From positions 18,060,803-18,124,802 of the forward strand of contig CM028339.1 in NCBI GenBank assembly GCA_016647705.1: a stretch of DNA of 64,000 nt, in the 5' to 3' direction. Position 1 is the stretch's first letter. Every line of letters starts with the position of its first letter. Below the pieces are notes generated by a model. It worked only from the letters and a program-made list of their open reading frames with translations. It did not search any database and had not been told where the DNA came from. Source of the DNA: Eucommia ulmoides. Taxonomy: Eukaryota; Streptophyta; Magnoliopsida; Garryales; Eucommiaceae. Below are positions 23,485 through 34,932 of this stretch, one piece after another. The position numbers were made by a program, and so were the translations under genes.

Positions 23485-23765
23485 CCACCTTGTAGGACTT
23501 GCCTAACAGGTAACAATATATATAATATATCCACCCTAGGTAACAACATATATAATATATCCACCCTATAGGTCTTACTTGACAAGTAACAACATATAAT
23601 ATATCCACCCGGCAGGACTTGCTTGATAGTAAACAACAGAGATATAACATATATAATATATCCACCTCGCAAGACTTACTTGACAGGTAATAATATATAT
23701 AATATATCTACCTTGCAGGATTTACCTGACAAGTAACAACATATATCCACATCTCGCAGGACTGA
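23485..23765. repeat. Minisatellite of about 55-65 bp in the chromovirus interior
   Basis: Units contain tatccacc-(c/t)tgcaggactt, gcttgacaggtaacaac and atatataatata words. About five degenerate units are seen between 23485 and 23765. No coding meaning was found. Confidence 0.65.
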
Positions 23766-24860
23766 CCTTCCTAATGAGAAGACAACTACGGTATAACAGG
23801 ATAATAAAATTATTTTTCACCTTTAAAATTTTACTTGATCTATTAATTATCGTAAAATGGTCCATTTTCATCAACATTTTTTTTTTCACAATTGAATACG
23901 AAAATATAATTTGATGATCTATATAGAAGACAGTAAACACATTTAAATTAATATTTCCAATTCAACAATAAATCCTATGGTCCACGACTAACACAACACT
24001 CACTTAGCTTTACTTTACTTACTATAAATAAGTTGCATTAATCAAGCGCTACCTACGGTGTTAATATGTTCAAATTGAAACTTTTGGGACCAAAGTGAAA
24101 TAACGGTAACAACACTAGCTGAACAAATTTTCCACAAGCCGAGATCAATTAAAATTACAATATTGTGGCTTTATTTCCATTTTTTTCCTGGCAATGTGAT
24201 AATATTTTCTATTCATTTTAATTTCATGCGATAAACTTAAAATACAACAATTTCTAGCTGGATTACAGGAATATCAGAAATTAGAAGTTAATCTAAAATT
24301 TACACTAAGCAGCTCCATTTCTTTTAACTTACTACATACTCAATGACAAAGGTTTTCAAATAGTTTTAATTTAGTCCTTCTTGTTTTAAAATTTTCAATA
24401 AAATTCTCTCAAGTTTTATAATCTTTCTGGTTTGGACCCCATGCTAAACTCCACAAAAAAAAAAAAAAAAAATTGTAAACAAAAATTAGTATTTGTAATT
24501 AAGCATGTCATATGAAACGCCAAATTCAACCATTTTCAATTTTTTTTTGATTTTGCATGTGCATGTATGTATAAATTGCTATATAGAGAGATTATAGAGG
24601 TTACAAAGAAGTTCTCAGCATATGTCCCACAAGCATGTAAAAAAAAAAAATGAACTTACATCTGATCTCCAAACAAGCAGCAAAATATAGATTTTATTCA
24701 AGAGAGAGAGACAATTGAGCGAATGAAAAATCTTGGTAGATTTTTTTTTCTTCGAATTAATGAATTATATGATTTTTTTTAAGTATTACTTCATTTATTA
24801 TGAATAATGAGTACCATAACCCAATCCTAAGGCGATCGCAAACTCGCTTTGATACCACCT

Positions 24861-25216
24861 GTAACGACCCGATTTTCTAGTACCATTACGCTGTTTCTCC
24901 ATAAGGAGAAAGTATACTAAAATCGAGCGACCAATATTTCATTTCCTTCATCTAAGAATTTCTACAACGTGACCAATATTTATTTTCCATACAATCGGAT
25001 AAATTTTACAAATAACGACGAAAATCACAAATATCGAATTAATTGATTCCATTTTTACATCAGTAAATAATAAATTCAACTATTACAAATTAATTAGAAA
25101 TTCAGCTGAAATTCTTGTCGCCGCATTATTTTTAATTACCCAAATAAATTCCTGGCGTCGGTTAATTTAATACTAACATTTAAATTTGTATTTTATCTCC
25201 CCACTCTTATACCACC
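24861..25216 (-). repeat. Extra partial LTR of a related family next to the 5' LTR
   Basis: At 24861 a second LTR-type start, tgtaacgacccgattttcta, follows its own PBS-like site (gctttgataccacc, 24847-24860). It resembles the neighbouring LTR (cgaccaatatttcatt, ggataaattttaca) only moderately, and stops after 356 bp at ccactcttataccacc. There the full LTR begins. The two PBS-like sites in tandem suggest a recombinant or template-switched 5' end. Confidence 0.6.
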
Positions 25217-26005
25217 TGTAACGGTCCAATTTCCTAGGGCCGCTACATGGTTTCTCCCCCTTGGAGAAATAACACCAATACCGCACGACCAATATTTCAT
25301 TCTATAAAATTCGAGAAATTTTAAAATGCGTTGGCGCCAAGTAATTGATAATTCATTTTATAAAAATATTTTAATTTACAATATTGCAGCGATAATTATA
25401 ATTGTTGAATTGTTAATTTATCAGTTTATCTATTCGATTTTACAATGGAGAATAATAAATACAACTATTATAATTTTTAAATAGAAATTTCATTACAAAT
25501 TTCTGTTGGCGTCTCGTTCTCACCGGCCCTGCAATCAAAAGTTTGGGGTTATGAGTCAACGCTCAGTAGAATTCCAATCCCTCTAATATGGACATTTAAT
25601 TAATACGACACATAAAACACATTAGCAGGGTTTTCATATAATTTTCACATAGTCATAATTATTTCATAAATTTTAACAGTAAAAAAATTCAACAATAATA
25701 ACAACATAAATCACACAATAGAAAAATTAAATACATATATTAAAAGAGTTAGAAATTCTATCTGAAATCCGAACCGGAATTGGAAACTGAAATCCAAACT
25801 AAAGTGGGAACACTAAAAACACTCGAAACCTATTATAAATAAATAAATAACTATAATTATTTTGAGATGAAAAAAAGAGTTTTTTTTTTTTTTTTTCATG
25901 CCCAACCATCGGCTCTCTGATCTTTCTCCCTTTCTCTATCTCTAAGCTCGTCTGCTCCCTAATCTTTCTCCATTTTTCTATCTCTAAGTGATATGTTGTT
26001 GTCAC

Positions 26006-26101
<96 letters not shown>

Positions 26102-26454
26102 CTCAACACATGCAACATGCTATGCCACCTATACTCTTATATATATATATGGCCATTATGGCTTCCTTCCTAAGGAAGAAAACCATTTTGGCCATGATTT
26201 ATTTATATATTTATTTATTTACCTTAAGGCTCTTTTTAAAATAAAAAAATATTAAATATATCCCAAAACTTTTAAAAATATATTTTAAATAACACAATAA
26301 TCTTAAAATTTCTAAAAATAATTTAAAATAAATATTTAACTAAAAAAAATCATCAAATGTTATTTCTACCATAAATTCGCAAAACAATCCAAAAAATATT
26401 AAACTTTTATATAAAGTAATGTTTTCAAAAATATAATTTTTTTGGGGTATTACA
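25217..26454 (-). repeat. 5' LTR of the chromovirus-type element
   Basis: It runs from tgtaacggtccaatttccta to ggggtattaca and is collinear with 18650-19804. It is longer because the att tract at 26005-26101 has expanded to about 32 units. The same LTR family occurs alone at 41951-43182. Confidence 0.88.
26005..26101. repeat. (ATT)n microsatellite, about 32 units, in one LTR only
   Basis: An uninterrupted tta/att run of 97 bp. The same place in the partner LTR (19431-19446) has only five units. Confidence 0.95.
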
Positions 26455-27525
26455 GGATGTGTGGCAACCATTCAAGAGGAAAAAGGTCCATGGGTCACAA
26501 GCTCATTCGCCACAGGTACTTCTGGCTGGACATGCACAAGGCCTCCATGGAGTTCGTCGAAAAAATTCGATAATTGTCAGAGATTTGCCTCTCATCCTAA
26601 ACAACCTCCAATCGTTCTCATCCCTATGACGAACCCTTGGCCCTTTGCCCGGTGGGGCATCGACTTTCTTGGTCCATTCCCCCAAGTGACCAGGCAGAGG
26701 AAGTTCCTTGTTGTCACAATCGACTATTTTACAAAATGGGTAGAAGCCAAACCACTTGCATGAATCACCAAAGAGAGGATTTGAGATTTCGTATGGGAAA
26801 GTGTTGTGTGCCATTTTGGCATACCTAGGGAAATCATCTCCGACAACGGGAAACAGTTCGACAACGACCTCTTCGCAGAATTCTGTGCTGGGCTGGGGAT
26901 TCAGACTCACTTCTCATCGCCAAGGCAACCCCAGGCTAACAGACAAGTGGAAGTAACCAACCATACCATTCTCCACGGACTCAAGACTAGACTTGACAAA
27001 TCAAAGGGAAGATAGGTAGAAGATATAAACCCTGTTCTCTGGGCGTATCACACTACAGCGAGGACCCCCATGGGGAAAACTCCTTTTGCAATAACTTTTG
27101 GGTCCGAGGCGGTGATTCCTATTGAAATCGGTGTACCCTATTCTCGGACATCAATGATCTTCAACCAAGATAAAAACGATACCTCATTGGCCCTTAACCT
27201 TGATCTTCTTGAAGAGAAAAGAGAACAAGCCCGTGTTCAACAGGAAACTTATCAACAAACGACGACTAGGTATTACAATAGAAGGGTCCGTCCTTAGTCA
27301 TTTGACGTTGGCAACCTTGTCCTTCGAAAAGTAACCTTGGCCACCAAGGATACGACCACCGGTAAACTTGCCCCATCCTGGGAAGGGCCATATTGCCTTA
27401 CTCGTATTGCCCATCCTGGCACCTTTGAGTTGGAAACCAAAAATGGTGTCCCCCTAACTCACCCTTGGAATGCAGAGCATCTGAAACGGTATTACCTCGA
27501 GGAGGCCGCACCGATGAACTTGTAA
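26455..27525 (+). pseudogene. Integrase of Tat pol, C-terminal part (broken)
   Basis: Integrase inserts the cDNA. The zinc-finger region resumes here at the CGNH word after the chromovirus insertion, but the first cysteine of its C-x-x-C pair reads phenylalanine (KKFDNCQRFAS, 26560). The catalytic core shows D in WGIDFLGPFPQ (26655), D in REIISDNGKQFDN (26830) and E in QPQANRQVEVTNH (26930). The C-terminal GPY/F module is KLAPSWEGPYCLTRI near 27365, and the frame ends at 27525. Stops at 26761, 27013 and 27295 and frame changes near 26760 inactivate it. No chromodomain follows, in line with the Tat lineage. Confidence 0.88.
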
Positions 27526-28814
27526 ACTTTTTCACTTTCAAAGTTTGTAAAGAATCTACTTATGAATGGAATCCATATTTTGTTTCACTATCACTCTATA
27601 CTCCAAATTTTGTTGGTGGCGGTGAAGTGCAGCCTCGGGATGAGGCGCCCTCCCATTTCGGATCGGGATGAGCCGTTCTCCCCACAAATCTCCAAAACGC
27701 AACCATGTCGGGATGAGCAGCTCTTTATCCCATCTTAGATGAAGATGTGCCACCCCTAATTCTTTATCATCCCTAACCAGTATTCTGACGCATAGTGTTA
27801 GGGATAATCTCCATAAAGAACCCCATCTCGGCGTACTGCATCAGGGGTGTAACCAGACCCTTTCCATAGGTCATGTAGTCTTGGCACAGGGATTGATAGC
27901 TATTATCTTCTGATGGAAATTGCACCGATTGGGTCTGAGGACCTACAGGTAAGCATCTCACCCCACACAGCCAAGCCCAGCTCAGGCGACATAAAGGGAG
28001 GATGTCCCTGGCTGGGCAATTTTGGGATAACCTGAACAGGATCAGAAATGAGCCCTACTAAGGAGAACCCACTTGTGACTGGCCATAGGGGCCTGACATA
28101 GGGTTATCCCCTTGAGGACCGCGAGGTCCAGATTCCACACCGGTACCACCCTTGGAGTTTTAACCTACCACCCGATCTCTACTCAGATGCTAGGCTGAGG
28201 GGCAGAGAGGATGTGGATATGGTAAAATGGCATGAAATAGTGCTTCCTAAGAAGAGGATGCATGATCTCTTTCAGGGAGTTAATTCCTAGAAGGGGAGTG
28301 TGACTTATTCTCGGCTACCTGTCCGAGAAGAGGCGTAAAAACCAAATGGCAAAGAGACTTGAATTTTTTCAAGCAAAAAACAAGTACTGTGGATTATCCG
28401 CCCAGGAAACAGTGTTGCCGCGATCAGAAATAAAGAAATACAAATGTTCAATTGGCTAAGACAAGGAACTCAACTTCACGTTTTGTCAATTTCTTAAGCA
28501 AGGACGTCTTCTCATCTCGGTGTGACCGAGACAAGGTTGGGAGTAGACCTCCATCACTGGGAAGATAATTCGTCTTTACGTCCAAGAAAGTTACTCTCCA
28601 GTGATAGACAAGAACAAAAAGATGTTAAAGCATGCATTCACAAACTCAAAAGCAGTAAGGAAAAATCATAAGTGTTCAGCATCTACCGAGAAGAGATAAG
28701 GAAATGTTTGTTTGTTCATTCATTCGGTGTCTGATACATTCTCAAATGGGGTCCCAATGCCTAGTATAAAAAGGCCCTTATCCAGGTAAAGGATGTTGGG
28801 ACACCAAGCAGTAC

Positions 28815-28846
<32 letters not shown>

Positions 28847-29024
28847 AAAGAAGAAAAAACAACAACAAACAAGTCAGGTTCAAATTTTTTGATTCAGGAT
28901 TGGGGGGTTGAGGTTTATTCTTGGTCGATGGGGGATGGATCAACTTCACCTTCACCAATGGAGGGTTCATCCTGCTCGGCCATAATGTTCCCAAGAACGG
29001 TATCTATTTTGTCTGGGCTGACAT
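27526..29024. other. Non-coding Tat region between pol and the antisense gene
   Basis: No open frame of note. Words such as cgggatgag recur (27637, 27665, 27713). A polyA-rich tract with gaag interruptions lies at 28805-28860. Confidence 0.55.
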
Positions 29025-30949
29025 TTACTGTCTCGTTGTGGTGTAGGTATTTCCTTGGTTGGCTCCAACTTCTCCCATCACGGCATCAATTGTCACCGCC
29101 ACTATTTCTTCACTTCCTTCTCCAATTGCAACATCCCCTGTCTCAGGGCCGACATCTCCTTCTATATCAGAACAATCCATACCAATGTCGTCCACCGAGA
29201 AGTTTGGGTGTTGGCGACGCAAATTACGGATCGTGTATCTATGTCTACTTTCCACCATCTCAACCACAATATGCATCTTCATGTCGATAAAGGTAGAGGA
29301 TTTCTTCCATTCTTCTACAGCACATTCCTTAGCTTTTGCAATGGCGACCTCATTCTTATTCTGTATTTCCTCTATTATCTCCCTAACGACGGCGAGGTCG
29401 GTCTCAAGCCTACCGTAACAGGATTCGATGGCCGTTTTATCCTCAGACATCTTGACCTTCTTCTCGTTTAATTGTGTATTCTCCTCGGTTACCTTATTTA
29501 GTTCCTCCTTGGCTTTTTCCTAATTGGTCATTATTATTTTGCTCATCTCTTGCCATCGTTTTGCTTGGTTCACGTGCTACCTGCATTCCTCCTTGAGGAG
29601 TCTACGTTCTTCCTCGAGCTTATGCTCCCTCTTGAAGACAGCAGTGAGGCGTTCGGATACGGAAGATACCCTAACTAATACCTGCAAAACACAAAAAAGA
29701 AGTCTGGTCATGTTTTTGTTTGAAAGCATGTTACAATAAAAAATCTGAATAACTCTTGGTATAGGTCTTACCAATATTGTATCCCTTTGCAACTTGGCAA
29801 GGGCCTGGGTATTTGTCTTGGCGTCTATGCGTTCTCTATTCTTGGGTGGGATAACATGGCTGATGTAAGCGAATAGTATCTCTGGGTGCTCGATGACTCC
29901 TTGCTCAAGAAGGATGCTCGTATCTAGGACCGAGGCTGGACCTGGTATGAAAACCTTGCTTGGTTGGGGGGATCCAAAAACCCACCTCGGACCTTACTTT
30001 CTTAGCTCCTTCTGCTCTGGGCCACGCCGCTTTCTTTTTTTCCCTCTCCTGACCTCCACGAACGCTGCCTTTCTCGGAAGAGGACATGGATACTTGTTCA
30101 GATTGCGATAGTGTCTCCTTCTCGGCAGTGGCCTCGGTCTTGAGCCGTTGCTGTTCTCTCCTAGTAATCCTCCCTGGTAAACTCTCTGGCCCGGTAGGGG
30201 CCTCTCCAGTGGAGCTTGTCTTGTCAATTTCCTCCCCCTCCTCGGCAGTCCTACCAAGAAGGACCTCCGCTTGAGGAGGGTGATCTCTTATCTTCTCTGC
30301 TTCAACCTTCGCAGCTGCTGCTATCTCTCTCAGCAACTTTTCCAGTGCTACCTTATCCATCTCTGCCAAAGCAGTAGACAAAACTGGATAAATGGAAAGC
30401 CAAAAAGATGGTAACAGATTCAAAAAATTAGCTACTTTTGAGAAGGGAAAACCTTACCGTTGTCTGTATTTTTCTCGATATCTAGAACTGGAAGACCCGG
30501 TGCACAATAGAAGTGGTGACAATACAATGTCGACTCTAGCAATTTGTTGACGTTTGTATACTCAGTCTCCCACACAATCATTCTTTGCTTCTTGATTTGA
30601 GCACTCAGACAAACTCTTCTCCCACTCACCTTCTTTGGAACTGTTCCAAAAAGTAGGGCAGACAGAAAGAAAATATTAAAATAAAAATAAAAGAAAAAGA
30701 GAATGTGCAATCAATAAATCGCTCGCAAAAGGGGACGTGCTCACCTACAACACCCCATTCCCTAGGAATGGGGTTGACCCTATCCTCATTTGTTTGTAGT
30801 TTTGTTTTTGTTTCTTATGCATGGTACTTGCCGATGTTAGATCGTCGGGTATTGATGCATCTCTTTCGACGGGCTTCCAAGCCATTTCATTGTGCGGGGC
30901 CACGTATATAAGCCGGTGAGGCGTGTCGTTGAAAGATCGAGCTGAACAA

Positions 30950-33900
30950 AGCAAAATCTCGCCAAGCTTGAGGGCTATTTGAAAATGTCGGGCCGAGGAC
31001 ATTAAACCACGCGCTTCTTGGGAGGCAACCCAAGGTCAAATAAAATAAATCCATCTCCATAGAATTGAAACGGAGGCTAGATTCTCTCGCCTCCCAGGTA
31101 CGTGTTCTAAACCCCCTTCGTCAGCATGCTTTAAATTTCATATGTTGAAGAATGATGATTGGGATCATTAAGGACACTGTCTGTTTTGAGTTCGGAAGTG
31201 ATGTGTAGTATAGTATGTTAGTTTATGTGTTATCGTTTTCTCGTATTGCATGTGTGTTTAGATTAGAATGTGTTTATGTTTTTGTGTTGTTTTGTGCATG
31301 CTCAGTTTTGTGTTCATCTGGGCCATTACCCAATGATGATAATTACCCCTAGTTGTTTTCGAAGTCAAGGGTAATACCCATGCATGTGTGTTCTGTGTGC
31401 TTGATTATGCTTTTTGGTAAAAATTATTGTAGATCCTAATTTGCACGAGCACATAGACTCAATGTATTTCTATTCAATTGACTTGAGAAAGATTATCGAT
31501 TATCCAAACTCATGACACATTAAGGATTCTAGAACCTGATTGAGGGGAAGCTTGAGGCGAAATCCTAGGCGAGATAGTTCAAGAGACGTGATTTAGACAT
31601 TCTCTTTGTCGCTTGAGCCTTTTTAAGCCTACCTTGATACATGTTTATCCCTCGTTATCCTGTCGAAGCCTAAATGCTAATTCAATTCTGAACACATAAA
31701 CTAATACCCTAGCCAATTGACCTTTTTCCAAACCTAAATTGTTGAATTTAAAGGCACATTAGAGTGAATCAAGTTAGCAATTGCAAATGCTACTTGATGT
31801 GAGCGGTTGATTTTAGGGTGAACTTCGGATTGGTTCGGCATTCGAGTACTCACTTGTCGTTTTTCGTTTGTTTTAACCACACCCGTAAAATCATACTAAT
31901 CAAATAAGTTTGGGGGTGTGGTTAGTTATAAAAACAACAACAACAACAACAACTATGTAAATATAGTTTACTTCTGTTTCTTTTTGACAAGTGAATATTA
32001 CGTTCTTGATTGTTTGTTCGGGATTGTTTTCCAATTTATCTATGGGGGTACGAGAGTAAATATGCCAAGTGTTGAGCCTTGGGTAACGTTATGTTAACAA
32101 CGTGAACCCGTTTTCTATTTTGAAATACCCTTGGCAAAATATTCCTAAACTGAACCAAGTTCTTCTGATCTCTATGAACTACTTAACCTATATTAGTGGC
32201 GAGTGGACCCCAATCAGGCTTATGGAGATCCTAGTCCTTGATGGTCTAAGTCATGAATTTCACTGGGGGATAATCCAATCCGGTCGTTGTATAGTTATAT
32301 TATTGAGTCACGCACTAACACGTTAACAGGATCTAGAATGGCATTCACCAGTATTGCATGTCGAAATTCTAGAACATTACATGATGTGTGTTACCGCCTG
32401 AACTCGATATGGCTGGCGGTTGTTGAGGGACAAAAATAAATAGGCCATTAGAAGAAGTTAAAACTCGCATCTTGTTATGTTTAGATTGTTTTAGGTTGTT
32501 CGTTATTTCATTTAGTTGTGTTTTTCATTTTCGTGTGTGTGTTTGGCTCGAGGACTAGCCAAATTTCAAGTTTGGGAGTATTTGATAGGTGCGATCTATC
32601 TACATATTTTCAAACCGAATTAAGTTAGTTTTCGAGCGTTTATATAGTATTTTATTATGTTTTAATTAGTTTTATTACTTTTTGTATAAATCAGGTGTGT
32701 GGGGGCAAAAAGATAGGAAATTGGAGCGAAAACGATGAGATCGAACAAAAAACGGTCGAAGGATGGTGGAAAAAACAATCTCAGAGGCAAAACTGTGAAA
32801 CAAACCCACCGTCGAAAATGTTGAGAAGACACAAATGCTACTGACGGACCATCGCCTAGGTGATGGTCCAGCAGAATGTTTTCCAAATCCACCGTTGTCC
32901 TCACCGCCGCAGCGATAAACTAACCGACCTACTCCACTGCCGCGACGTTGAATCTCACGGCCGCGACGGTGACCCTTTGCACAACCTAGATATTTTTATT
33001 AGATATTTTGAGATATTTTGTCTATAAATACCCACTCCTCTCCTATCCTCTTGTTCCCCCCCGGCTATTTGGGCACCTTAGGCCATACTTAGGCTTAGGT
33101 TTTGGAGTTTTAGAGGTAGAACTCACATCCCGAAGTAGAGAAGATGGCGAAGCGATCGTTGAGCGTTCTTAGTGGCTAATCTTCGGACGAGGCTAAGTTC
33201 TTTGATTCTTTTCCTTATTTCTTTAACTTAGGATCATGTGAGCATGTTTAGATCGTTCTTTCAATGTTTACACGGTTATGACCATGAGTTAAATATGAAT
33301 TGTATAGGTATTAACGATATATATATAAATATGTGTTTGGATGATTTCAGTGTTGCGTTTATGTTTGTTCTTCGTAGTTTGATTGTATTTATCGTATTGT
33401 TTGTTTATCATGATTAGTTAGATACATGGAGAAAACGGGGTTTGATAAATCCTGGATTTGCATTAGGGTAAACAAACGACACGATTCTATAACCCAGTCG
33501 GGGTTTGGATTGTGGACAATTGATGACGTTAAGGAAAGACTCATGCGACCTAGGGTCATTAAGAAGTTGAGGGGGACTTCTTCGTTGACACAAAGTTACG
33601 TTATATCTCTCGTTTTTCACTCGGGAGAGGTGGCGATGGAGTTTTAGAACGGAGATTGTCGATAGAGTAAATACAATGCACGATCCAATGACCCGATCGG
33701 GAGTTGGATTGTATGCAATCAATGACGCTGGGCGAGACTCACGTGACCTAGGGTCGTTAAGACGTTGAGGGGGACTTTCTTTGACTCGAAGTCATGTATT
33801 CCCACATCTTATACTTGGAAGAGGTGGCGGTGGAGTTTACGTACCGAGATTGTCAAATTGGTCGAACACTGTAAACGTGAGTAAATCGAAACCGAACACG

Positions 33901-34173
33901 TATTTATGAACACGTTAATTCCTAGGCAATTCTTTTCCCTAAAACATATTAGTATATTAGTATAGTTAATTTAGGTTATATTAGTATTAGTTTAATTAAT
34001 TAATTACATTTATTTTTAGCCTAGATAAAGTTAGGTCATGACAAACGCGATACTCGTAGTAACGACACCAATTCCTGTGGATACGATAACCCAATCTTTT
34101 ACGATCACACCATACTAAAACTTTGACCTCGTACACTTGCGAGAAGTCAATACGCGAGGATCGAAATCCTCCA
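30950..34173 (+). mobile_element. 3' part of an Athila-like retrotransposon inside the Tat antisense gene
   Basis: The words cgagga-cattaaaccacgcgc and gggaggcaaccc (about 31000-31030) are typical of the end of Athila pol. A long untranslated region follows, sharing blocks with 49800-51458 (ggacactg, tcgaagcc, ccaattgac versus ccaataaa, ttctagaaca). It ends with the purine tract aagtttgggagta and a complete LTR (32583-34173). The left limit is approximate and no target duplication was found, so the element was truncated on its 5' side. Confidence 0.7.
32583..34173 (+). repeat. LTR of Athila-type subfamily B
   Basis: It begins TGATAGGTGCGATC and ends near gaaatcctcca. A TATA box tctataaatacccac lies at about 33020. 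Two tandem copies of a module of about 199 bp (33465 and 33664) carry cgtgacctagggtc, gagggggact and tcgggagaggtggcg words. Its palindrome cluster is poor, with one good copy (catcgcctaggtgatgg, near 32852). Confidence 0.8.
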
Positions 34174-34932
34174 CGTACAAAGACCTTGCCCGTTCCTTTC
34201 GGTAGGGAAATAAGGATAAATGAGGGTCTATCTGCCGGAAGGGAGAAACATTGAGGGCTTACCCAAAGGTGGTAGACCCCGACACTGATATCGAATTAAA
34301 AGAAGAAGAAGATGAAGACATTTTAAGAAGAATAAGGGTTACCTGCCAGAAAGGTCGGTGCTCTACCAAAACAAAATCGCAAAAGTGTGAAAATGGGTTT
34401 AGGTGCCTCCTTTATATAGGAGAACGCCCGTCCATCCCAACCATTGCACCTGATAATTCCATAAAGGTGCTTGGGAAAGGCCCACCTTTCAGAGGTCGTG
34501 TAGCCACGTGTCTCTTTCCTGACTGTTGAGCAGGCGGCACGACCGGGCACGTCCGTTTGCATTAAAAAGACACCACTGAAGAGGCGCCACCGAAGAAACA
34601 CCAGTGGAGGGACGTAGACGTGATGGGACGCACGCGTGGTCATTCGCAGCTTTCTCACCAATCTAGGGCGGGCCACTCATTACTGTTCTTGGGCCACCTG
34701 TTTGTATTCTTGGACTGTTCTTTCTGTTCTTGGACTAACCGTTCCCGTCCCAGAATTGCCCTTCTTCTTCTTGAAAAGATGACTCGACCCTTGTGCAAAG
34801 TTCCTCAAATGTTGAATAAAGTCGCTAACACCTTAAAAACCTCTGATAGAAACATCAAAACTCCAGAAAGGGCTCACAATAGAGTTCCCAGTCTTTCGAA
34901 CTTTTTGTCAACACTAGGGACTGGGGTGCTAT
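34174..34932. other. Tat region just before the 3' LTR
   Basis: It holds the start of the antisense gene, its TATA box and GC-rich leader. The purine tract ahead of the 3' LTR is at about 34910-34930. No plus-strand gene is supported. Confidence 0.55.
34409..34420 (-). promoter_or_regulatory. TATA box of the Tat antisense gene
   Basis: In minus sense cctatataaagg lies about 90 bp upstream of the antisense ATG. It sits between pol and the 3' LTR and would drive transcription back into the element. Confidence 0.5.

Larger units (their letters stand above)
18650..26454 (-). mobile_element. Non-coding chromovirus-type gypsy element inserted in Tat pol
   Basis: LTRs of the TGTAATACCC...CCGTTACA class lie at 18650-19804 and 25217-26454, reading on the minus strand. 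Flanks tgatg (18645-18649) and ggatg (26455-26459) fit a 5-bp target duplication, and removing the insert rejoins the Tat integrase zinc-finger region in frame (CGNH word). A purine tract, aagggggatagat in minus sense, sits next to the 3' LTR at 19805-19820. Near it is a word (caaaatttcagggacgaaa) typical of chromovirus (Del/Tekay-like) pol ends. PBS-like ggtggtat words precede 25217 and 24861. The internal 5 kb has no gag-pol, only minisatellites and a nested MULE, so the element is non-autonomous or gutted. Confidence 0.85.
29025..34321 (-). pseudogene. Spliced antisense gene of the Tat element (broken)
   Basis: Antisense ORFs between pol and the 3' LTR are known in Tat/Retand elements, and their protein role is not established. 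Here a minus-strand ATG (34319-34321) opens a frame MSSSSSSFNSI downstream of a TATA box. The Athila-like fragment (about 30950-34173) then splits it. The rest continues on the far side with two GT-AG introns that keep phase, 30363-30457 and 29682-29771. The last exons encode charged, probably coiled-coil sequence (EKLLREIAAAAKVEAEK near 30330, VFKREHKLEEERRLLKEE near 29620, ESRHRYTIRNLRRQHPNF near 29240) and stop at 29025. Lesions are a frameshift at the G6 run 29966-29971 and stops near 29578 and 29520. It may belong to the putative gypsy-type transposon protein family (Transposase_28), which I could not test. Confidence 0.7.

Noticed and set aside
25988-26244. Open frames coding poly-Tyr or poly-Leu
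   Set aside because: They are translations of the att microsatellite in the LTR.
28793-29471. Plus-strand open frames overlapping the antisense gene (up to 165 residues)
   Set aside because: Poly-lysine start from an A-rich tract and no domain words. The antisense strand has the splice sites and charged coiled-coil-like sequence.
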